From the NCBI GenBank assembly GCA_029862185.1, contig JAOTXX010000041.1:1-38249 (forward strand): a stretch of DNA of 38,249 nucleotides, given 5' to 3'. Position 1 is the stretch's first letter; each line of letters opens with the position of its first letter. The position numbers and the translations under genes are program-made. A model generated the notes under the pieces. The model was not told where the DNA came from. It was given only the letters and a program-made list of their open reading frames with translations, and did not search any database. Origin of the DNA: Myxococcales bacterium (GTDB taxonomy: Bacteria; Myxococcota_A; Polyangia; Polyangiales; Houyiibacteriaceae). Shown here in pieces: positions 33,270 to 38,249 of this stretch.

Positions 33270-34385
33270 ATGCATCCCGATGTGATCGTAGTCGGTGGCG
33301 GTTTGATGGGCTGCAGCGTCGCTTATCGGCTTGCCAAAGATGGGGCCCGCGTCTTGGTGCTCGAGCGAAGCATTCCGGGAGCCGAGGCCTCGTCTGCGGC
33401 CGCCGGGATTCTCGGACCCTCGGTAGAGTCATTCGAGAATGCCCTGGCGCTTCAGCTCGGTCGGCGGAGTCGGGAGCTTCATGCCGAGCTCGCGGACGAG
33501 CTCGATGAGCTGCTCGGAGTCGACGTTGGGTTCCGGCGTTGTGGGGTCATCAAGCTAGCTTTCGATGAGCAAGAGCTTGCCGCGCTGGACGCGCAGGCCT
33601 CGACTCTTCGACTTCACGGGGTTCGCTCCGATCGCTGGAGCCCCGAGGAGCTCATCCAAGAGGAGCCCGCCGCGAACCCGGACGCCTTCGGGGCGTTGTG
33701 CATTCCCGAAGATGCGCAAGTCGAGCCCAAGAAGCTGCTCTCGGCGATCGCGCTAGGCGCGGAGCACGACGGCGTGACGTTCCGCAGCGGCTCGACCGTC
33801 CATTCGGTCGATGTCGAAGGTGGACGGGTCCGAGGCGTCCAGCTCGCCGACGAAGCGATCGAGGCGGATCGGCTCGTCGTCGCGGCGGGGAGCTGGACGA
33901 CTCTGATTCCGGGGCTGCCCTTCGATTCCGACACGATCTTTCCGGTACGCGGCCAGATGATCGCGACTGAGACTCGGCCGCGCATCTTCCGCCGAGTCGT
34001 CTTCGGCGCCGGCGGCTATGTCGTGACGCGGCCCGACGGCCGCGTGCTTTGCGGCTCGACCATGGAGCGGGTCGGATTTCAACGCGGAATCACCTTCGGC
34101 GGCATGGCCGACGTCATTGGCAAGGCCACTCGAATTGCTCCGCGCCTGCGGGACGCGGCCATCCAAGAGCACTGGTCGAGCTTTCGGCCAGGCACGCCCG
34201 ATGGGCTGCCTCTGGTTGGAGAAACCCAAATCGAGGGCTTGTTCTTGGCCAGCGGACACCATCGCAACGGGATCCTGCTTGCGCCACTGACCGCGGAGCT
34301 CATCGCCGGGGCGATGGCTGGCGGGCCGGGCTCCAGAGAGTCCGAGGCGCTTTCGCCGCGGCGTTTCGAGGAGCCGCGCGCATGA
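33270..34385 (+). CDS. FAD-dependent amino-acid oxidase, ThiO/DAO type
   Basis: A 371-residue flavoprotein. DVIVVGGGLMGCSVAYRLA is the FAD-binding GxGxxG loop, and VLVLERSIPG follows as the ribose-binding end. DGLPLVGE and GHHRNGILLAP near the C-terminus match the glycine/D-amino-acid oxidase family. ThiO makes iminoglycine for thiazole synthesis, but no thiS or thiG lies nearby, so a general D-amino-acid or glycine oxidase is equally possible. It is the first of a plus-strand pair, overlapping the alpha/beta hydrolase by four bases (ATGA). Confidence 0.85.
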   Translation: MHPDVIVVGGGLMGCSVAYRLAKDGARVLVLERSIPGAEASSAAAGILGPSVESFENALALQLGRRSRELHAELADELDELLGVDVGFRRCGVIKLAFDEQELAALDAQASTLRLHGVRSDRWSPEELIQEEPAANPDAFGALCIPEDAQVEPKKLLSAIALGAEHDGVTFRSGSTVHSVDVEGGRVRGVQLADEAIEADRLVVAAGSWTTLIPGLPFDSDTIFPVRGQMIATETRPRIFRRVVFGAGGYVVTRPDGRVLCGSTMERVGFQRGITFGGMADVIGKATRIAPRLRDAAIQEHWSSFRPGTPDGLPLVGETQIEGLFLASGHHRNGILLAPLTAELIAGAMAGGPGSRESEALSPRRFEEPRA

Positions 34386-35242
34386 CGGCAGTCGTCGAGG
34401 AAACGCTCACTGCCAACGGCCTCCGGCATCATGTGATTCGTTGGGGCGAGCGACCGGTTGATGTCGTCCTGTGCCACGGCTTTCTCGACATCGGATGGAG
34501 CTTCGACGCGCTCGCGCGAGAGTTGGTCGACGCGGGGCATGGCGTCGCTTCCTTCGATTGGCGGGGCCACGGCCAAACCGACTGGATCGGCACGGGCGGC
34601 TACTATCACTTCCCCGACTACGTTCTCGATCTCGATGGGCTGTTGCCGCAGCTCGGCGATCCACCGGTTCATCTGGTAGGCCATTCGATGGGGGGCTCTG
34701 CATGCGTGATGTACGCGGCTGCCCGCCCCGAGCGTTTGCGCTCGCTCACACTGATCGAAGGGATCGGGCCGCCGGAGATGGAGCCGCGCGAGCCGGCCAC
34801 CCGGTTGCGCGCTTGGCTCGATGGCGTGGCCAAGGTCCGCAACAAGCGCAGCAAACCCATGGCCGACACGCGAGCCGCTCTCAAGCGCATGCGCGCTCAG
34901 AACCCGGAGCTCAGCGACGAGCTCGGCCTGTATCTGGCGAGCAAGAGCACGAAGAAGGTGGAAGGCGGGCTCGAGTGGACGTTCGATCCCCTGCACAAGA
35001 CTTGGGCACCCCGGCCCTTCCAGGTCGAGATGTTCGAAAAGCTTCTCGAGTCCATCTCGAACCCGACCCTCGTCGTGGCTGGCGAGCGTGGCTTTCGCTT
35101 GCAGGACGAACAGGATCGGATTTCGAAAATCAAGCAGCATCGCTTCGTCGAAATTCCCGATGTGGGGCACATGATTCACTGGTTCGAGCCGCAAATGCTC
35201 GCTGCGGAGCTCACCGAATTCTTTGCCACGCACCGGCCTTGA
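34382..35242 (+). CDS. Alpha/beta-fold hydrolase
   Basis: A 286-residue hydrolase. LCHGFLDIGWSFD is the oxyanion-hole HG motif, VHLVGHSMGGSACVMYA carries the nucleophile Ser102 in GHSMGG, and PDVGHMIHWFEP has the catalytic His263. FDWRGHGQTDW is the usual strand-4 loop. There is no signal peptide, so it is cytoplasmic. Substrates of this family range from esters to epoxides and cannot be told here. The start overlaps the oxidase stop, so the two are coupled and may act in one pathway. A 15-base gap leads to the PpiC-type gene. Confidence 0.88.
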   Translation: MTAVVEETLTANGLRHHVIRWGERPVDVVLCHGFLDIGWSFDALARELVDAGHGVASFDWRGHGQTDWIGTGGYYHFPDYVLDLDGLLPQLGDPPVHLVGHSMGGSACVMYAAARPERLRSLTLIEGIGPPEMEPREPATRLRAWLDGVAKVRNKRSKPMADTRAALKRMRAQNPELSDELGLYLASKSTKKVEGGLEWTFDPLHKTWAPRPFQVEMFEKLLESISNPTLVVAGERGFRLQDEQDRISKIKQHRFVEIPDVGHMIHWFEPQMLAAELTEFFATHRP

Positions 35243-35257
35243 CCGGCCGCAGGGCTC

Positions 35258-36220
35258 GTGAAACGCTGCCGGCCGATGCGACGGATTTGCCTGGTCTTTC
35301 TGGCTCTGGGGGCGCTCGTTGCCGCGCGAGCGTTTGCCGGGGATGCACCTGCGACTCCCAACGAAGCTCGACGCGCGAAAATCGTTGCCACGGTCGGCAC
35401 CGAAACGATTACGGTTGGTGAGCTCGAGGACTCGATCAACGCGCGGTCGGTGCGCGCCCGCAGGCGATTTGCCGATCCCGAAATGCTCCAAGAGCTCGCC
35501 GACGAGCAGGTCAAAAACGAGTTGTTCTATCAAGGCGCCGAGAAGCTCGGCTATGCGAATGACCCACTCGTCCGGCAGTTTCTCGATCAGACACTCGTCC
35601 AGCTCTACGTCCGAAAAGAGTTCGAAGAGGCCACGACACCCGAGAGCGTGCCCGACGAAGCGGTCGTGAAGTACTACGAAGAGCATTCGGAGGAGTTTCG
35701 TCGACCGGAGATGCGCCGCGCGCGACACATTCTGGTCGCAAGCCGAAAGGAAGCCGCAGACATCCGCCGGCAGCTCGAATCGGGCCAAAAACCAGCATTC
35801 CGAGCGCTTGCGACGGAACGTAGTCTCGACACCGAAACCAAGCTCCGCGGAGGCGACCTGCTTTACTTCACGTCCGACGGAGCTCTCGTGGGCAAGCCCG
35901 ATGGGGCGAGGATCGACGCCACGCTGGCAAAGGCTGCGTTCGAGCTTTCAAAAACCCGAGAGCTGACTAGACCGCTCGACCTCGGGGACGGGAAGTGGAG
36001 TATTCTCGAGCTCACGGGCATCCGGCCCGAGAGGATTCAAACCCGGGAGCAGGCGAGCCCTTTGATCCGAAGGAAGATCTGGCGCGATGAGCGCCAGGCG
36101 GCACTCACCAAGACGATCAGCGACCTGCGGGCCGAGCTCGAGCCAGAGACTTTCCCTGAGCGGATGGACGCCGTGGTCCTCGAGCCAAGCAGCGAGCCGA
36201 TCGAGCCGCCGAACCAGTAG
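35258..36220 (+). CDS. Exported PpiC-type peptidyl-prolyl isomerase
   Basis: A 320-residue protein with a signal peptide (RRICLVFLALGALVAARAFA). Residues about 40-150 resemble the SurA/PrsA N-terminal chaperone region (VGTETITVGELEDSINARS...LADEQVKNELFYQGAEKLG in pieces). Residues about 153-260 are the parvulin domain: RRARHILVASRKEAADIRRQL, then GGDLLYFTSDG and ATLAKAAFEL. It would assist outer-membrane or periplasmic protein folding. The start is GTG at 35258 with AGGG upstream; ATG at 35276 is an alternative that gives a tidier signal peptide. No helper genes of the Bam or Sur set are adjacent. Confidence 0.85.
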   Translation: MKRCRPMRRICLVFLALGALVAARAFAGDAPATPNEARRAKIVATVGTETITVGELEDSINARSVRARRRFADPEMLQELADEQVKNELFYQGAEKLGYANDPLVRQFLDQTLVQLYVRKEFEEATTPESVPDEAVVKYYEEHSEEFRRPEMRRARHILVASRKEAADIRRQLESGQKPAFRALATERSLDTETKLRGGDLLYFTSDGALVGKPDGARIDATLAKAAFELSKTRELTRPLDLGDGKWSILELTGIRPERIQTREQASPLIRRKIWRDERQAALTKTISDLRAELEPETFPERMDAVVLEPSSEPIEPPNQ

Positions 36221-36245
36221 GAAAACCCTACGGGGCGCTGAGGAC

Positions 36246-36274
36246 TTGCCAAACGGCTGGTCTCCGGGTACTAA
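36246..36274 (+). promoter_or_regulatory. Promoter of the acyl-CoA dehydrogenase gene
   Basis: TTGCCA (36246-36251) matches the -35 at five of six positions and TACTAA (36269-36274) is a moderate -10, with a 17-base spacer. Transcription would start about 25 bases before the ATG. The palindrome at 36274-36287 overlaps the last base of the -10. Confidence 0.5.
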
Positions 36275-36287
36275 ATGAACGTTCATT
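36274..36287. promoter_or_regulatory. Operator-like 14-base perfect palindrome
   Basis: AATGAACGTTCATT is perfectly self-complementary and is followed by CATTTT. It lies right at the -10 and start region of the acyl-CoA dehydrogenase gene. TetR-family repressors of fatty-acid degradation (for example Bacillus FadR) bind TGAATGA-like palindromes of similar base composition. A repressor gene of that kind is not in the window. Confidence 0.55.
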
Positions 36288-36306
36288 CATTTTCGGAGCG
36301 AGAGCA

Positions 36307-37485
36307 ATGTCGTCTACATTCCAGCCCTTTCAGGAAGAGCACCAGATTTTCCGGCAGCAGGTCCGGACCTTCGTCGAGAACGAGCTCGCGCCCAATGTCG
36401 ACACCTGGGAGAGGGAGAAGCTCTTCCCCAATTCGGTGTTCAAGAGGGCCGGGGAGCTCGGAATCCTCGGCGCCCACTACCCCGAGGACGTCGGCGGAAG
36501 CGGTGGAGACTTCTGGATGAGCGTGGTGAAGTCCGAAGAGCTCGCCCGCTGCGGCTCTGCCGGTGTGACCATGGGCTTGCTGGTACAGGCCGACATGGCA
36601 ACGCCAGTCATCGCCGACCTCGGTTCCCGCGAAGTGAAAGACGAGTTCTTGGCGCCGGCGATTCGTGGCGAAAAGGTTGCCGCGTTGGGTGTGAGCGAGC
36701 CCGGTGCGGGTTCCGATGTCGCAGGACTTCGAACGACCGCACGAGCGGTGGGCGACGAGTACGTGATCAACGGCTCGAAAACATACATCACCAATGGCAC
36801 CCGAGCGGACTTCATCACCTTGATGGTCAAGACCGATCCCGACGCTGGTCACAGCGGCATCTCGATCATCGTTTGTCCGACGGACGTGAAGGGCTTTAGC
36901 GTGTCGAAGAAGCTCGAGAAAGCGGGGAATTGGTCGAGCGATACCGCCGAGCTCTTTTTCGAGGATGTTCGCGTTCCGAAGCGCTACCTCCTAGGACAGG
37001 AGGGAATGGGCTTCGTCTATCTGATGCAGAACTTCCAGTCAGAGCGCCTCGTTGGATGTGTGAGCGGGCTCGAAGGTTCGAGGCTGGCGCTCGATCGCTC
37101 GGTTCAATTTGGTCGCGAACGCGTTGCATTTGGAAAGCCCTTGATCAAGCGGGAATACTGGCAACAGAAGTTCGTCGATCTGTACACGAAATACGAGGCG
37201 GCCAAGGCGCTGACCTACAACGCCTGTGCTGCGTACAACGAGGACAAGTTCGTCAATCACGGCATGCTTTCGATGGAAACGACGCGGATCGTATCGATGT
37301 CGAAGGCCTATGTTGGCGACGTAACCGGCGAGATCATGGATCAATGCCTCCAGTTCCATGGCGGCATGGGCTACCTCGAAGACCTTTGGGTCGCCCGCGC
37401 CTGGCGCGACGCTCGCCTTTTTCGCATCGGCGGCGGGGCGACAGAAGTGATGCGCTACGCCACCGCGAAGATCATGGGGTTCTGA
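36307..37485 (+). CDS. Acyl-CoA dehydrogenase
   Basis: A 392-residue flavoenzyme that introduces the C2-C3 double bond into acyl-CoA. Domains are N-terminal helices, a middle beta-domain with GVSEPGAGSDVAGLRT and INGSKTYITNG, and C-terminal helices with QCLQFHGGMGYLEDL and RIGGGATEVMRY. The usual catalytic glutamate of the IYEGT region is Gly here. Glu246 in QNFQSERLVG occupies the place of the base in isovaleryl- and long-chain acyl-CoA dehydrogenases, so the enzyme is probably active. It stands alone with its own promoter and operator-like site. The substrate is likely a medium, long or branched chain and cannot be pinned down. Confidence 0.93.
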   Translation: MSSTFQPFQEEHQIFRQQVRTFVENELAPNVDTWEREKLFPNSVFKRAGELGILGAHYPEDVGGSGGDFWMSVVKSEELARCGSAGVTMGLLVQADMATPVIADLGSREVKDEFLAPAIRGEKVAALGVSEPGAGSDVAGLRTTARAVGDEYVINGSKTYITNGTRADFITLMVKTDPDAGHSGISIIVCPTDVKGFSVSKKLEKAGNWSSDTAELFFEDVRVPKRYLLGQEGMGFVYLMQNFQSERLVGCVSGLEGSRLALDRSVQFGRERVAFGKPLIKREYWQQKFVDLYTKYEAAKALTYNACAAYNEDKFVNHGMLSMETTRIVSMSKAYVGDVTGEIMDQCLQFHGGMGYLEDLWVARAWRDARLFRIGGGATEVMRYATAKIMGF

Positions 37486-37538
37486 TCGGCGTGGCGTTTT
37501 CGTTGACGGCCTTTCGGCGACGGCTCAATCTCCTCCCC

Positions 37539-38060
37539 ATGAAATGGATTCTTATCTTTGCCCTCGGCTTGCTCGGCTGCGGTGACGACCCTCCGCGTAC
37601 GGTCAGTGGCGGCGGCGATAGGGTTCCAACTGGGAGCATCGGCGGCACCGGTGCCACGGGCGGCGCAGGTGGCGCAGGTGGCGCAGGCGGTGCAGGCGGT
37701 GCAGCGCCCAAGGGTGCGTGTGACAACGGAACCGATCTTGACGCGATCGAAAACGCCAGCGACACCCTTCGCAATATCGCTCGCGATTGTGGCCTGTTCA
37801 TCTGCGCGGCAAGCGTCGGGAACAGCAACGCGTACCGACAGTGCGTCGATGATTGCGTCGCCGCCCGCGTCCCGGGCATCTCGACGGACTGTGCCAACTG
37901 CTACGGCGAGTTGGAGAGCTGCGGACTGGTCGCGCTGTGTCGGTTTCAATGCCAGGCGAACACCTGCAGCGCCCTATGCCTCAACTGTCTGAACGGCGCG
38001 AGCTGCATTACGGAATTCGAGCAGTGCCGGGGACTCCCCGGCGACGGTTGCGCCGGCTGA
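37539..38060 (+). CDS. Cys-rich lipoprotein with Gly-Ala linker
   Basis: A 173-residue predicted lipoprotein with lipobox LGLLGC (Cys14) followed by GDDP. Residues about 35-62 are a GGAGGA linker, and the remaining ~110 residues carry sixteen cysteines. The even cysteine number suggests a disulfide-bonded surface domain. It shares its architecture with the lipoprotein at 20584-20973. The ATG at 37539 lies after a TCCTCC-type stretch, so ribosome binding is not obvious; the frame upstream belongs to the overlapping dehydrogenase region and lacks signal character. It follows the dehydrogenase gene after 53 bases. Function unknown. Confidence 0.7.
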   Translation: MKWILIFALGLLGCGDDPPRTVSGGGDRVPTGSIGGTGATGGAGGAGGAGGAGGAAPKGACDNGTDLDAIENASDTLRNIARDCGLFICAASVGNSNAYRQCVDDCVAARVPGISTDCANCYGELESCGLVALCRFQCQANTCSALCLNCLNGASCITEFEQCRGLPGDGCAG

Positions 38061-38067
38061 ACGCGGG

Positions 38068-38121
38068 GCACTGGCGCTGGCACTGACACTGGCACCGGCG
38101 CTGACGCGGACACCGGCGCGG
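38068..38121. repeat. Hexamer repeat after the lipoprotein gene
   Basis: Nine hexamers: GCACTG GCGCTG GCACTG ACACTG GCACCG GCGCTG ACGCGG ACACCG GCGCGG. It starts eight bases after the lipoprotein stop and decays towards its right end. The left half is the reverse-complement style of the array at 19597-19661. Confidence 0.75.
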
Positions 38122-38140
38122 CCCAGAAGCAGGCGGCAGC

Positions 38141-38198
38141 GCGAGCCCGCAGGGCGAAGCACGGCGCAACGGGCCGCCAAGCGCGAGCGCAGCGAAGC
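38141..38198. repeat. Paired hairpin-like repeat units
   Basis: GCGAGCCCGCAGGGCGAAGC at 38141-38160 and GCGAGCGCAGCGAAGC at 38183-38198. They are identical except that the first has CC and GG inserted symmetrically around GCA, which lengthens the central stem by two pairs. With the following G-rich end of the window (38199-38249) I see no gene here. Confidence 0.5.
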
Positions 38199-38249
38199 GC
38201 GCGGCAGGGAGGACTACGGGTGGGGGTGGGCGGGCGGTGCAACTAAAAC

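Noticed and set aside
34079-35788. A 569-codon open frame on the minus strand across the oxidase, hydrolase and PpiC genes.
   Set aside because: It is antisense to three well-supported genes; long antisense frames are common in GC-rich DNA with strong codon bias. It has no recognisable motifs.
1-38249. Search by eye for CRISPR arrays, insertion sequences, integrases, toxin-antitoxin pairs and restriction systems.
   Set aside because: No regularly spaced repeats of CRISPR length, no transposase or integrase motifs, and no defence gene pairs were seen; the region reads as ordinary chromosome.

Overview
The window is GC-rich, gene-dense chromosomal DNA of a Gram-negative bacterium, most likely a member of the Myxococcota (former Deltaproteobacteria). 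The reasons are repeated PEGA domains, small Cys-rich lipoproteins with Gly/Ala/Ser linkers, a receiver-PATAN-TPR protein, an ArsA-like ATPase, LytS/LytTR signalling, and outer-membrane and periplasmic biogenesis genes. I see no rRNA, tRNA, CRISPR array, phage, transposase or plasmid function. Thirty-seven protein genes are called. Coding density is very high: the longest gene-free stretch is about 219 bases (20974-21192), and many neighbours overlap by 1 or 4 bases (ATGA, GTGA, TGATG, TAATG), which implies translational coupling.

Layout. 24-6146 (minus): dtd, an AsmA-like/GT51 glycosyltransferase fusion, a five-PEGA protein with a probable beta-barrel end, tmk and a PDZ lipoprotein. 6212-7890 (plus): coaE and an NAD(P)-dependent reductase. 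7968-10786 (minus): the tldD/tldE protease pair. 10831-13554 (minus): dehydrogenase, acetyltransferase and aminotransferase of a UDP-diacetamido-uronic acid pathway. 13631-16015 (minus): a large receiver-PATAN-membrane-TPR protein. 16100-20973: small lipoproteins, a LytS/LytTR two-component pair, a META lipoprotein and an F420-type luciferase-like oxidoreductase. 21193-24463 (plus): rpsO, pnp and dut, with trxA convergent. 24941-28079 (plus): hemX-like, hemA and hemC. 28061-31964: a small roadblock-like protein (minus), an ArsA-like ATPase, glmU, and an unknown exported protein (minus). 32179-38060 (plus): rseP-like protease, FAD amino-acid oxidase, alpha/beta hydrolase, PpiC-type foldase, acyl-CoA dehydrogenase and a Cys-rich lipoprotein.

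Much of the content is housekeeping: nucleotide supply (tmk, dut), CoA and haem synthesis, RNA decay (pnp), redox (trxA) and cell-wall precursors (glmU). A strong envelope theme runs through it: GT51 fusion, PEGA barrel, sugar-nucleotide enzymes, site-2 protease, periplasmic foldase and at least six lipoproteins.

The observations I rate highest are the AsmA-GT51 fusion, a dTMP kinase whose P-loop lysine is threonine, a long Arg/Gly/Asp tail on PNPase, a GCRCTG hexamer-repeat family found both between genes and inside a coding linker, and a promoter/operator palindrome before the acyl-CoA dehydrogenase. I found no clearly new multi-gene defence or mobile system. All functional names rest on motif reading, not on database searches.
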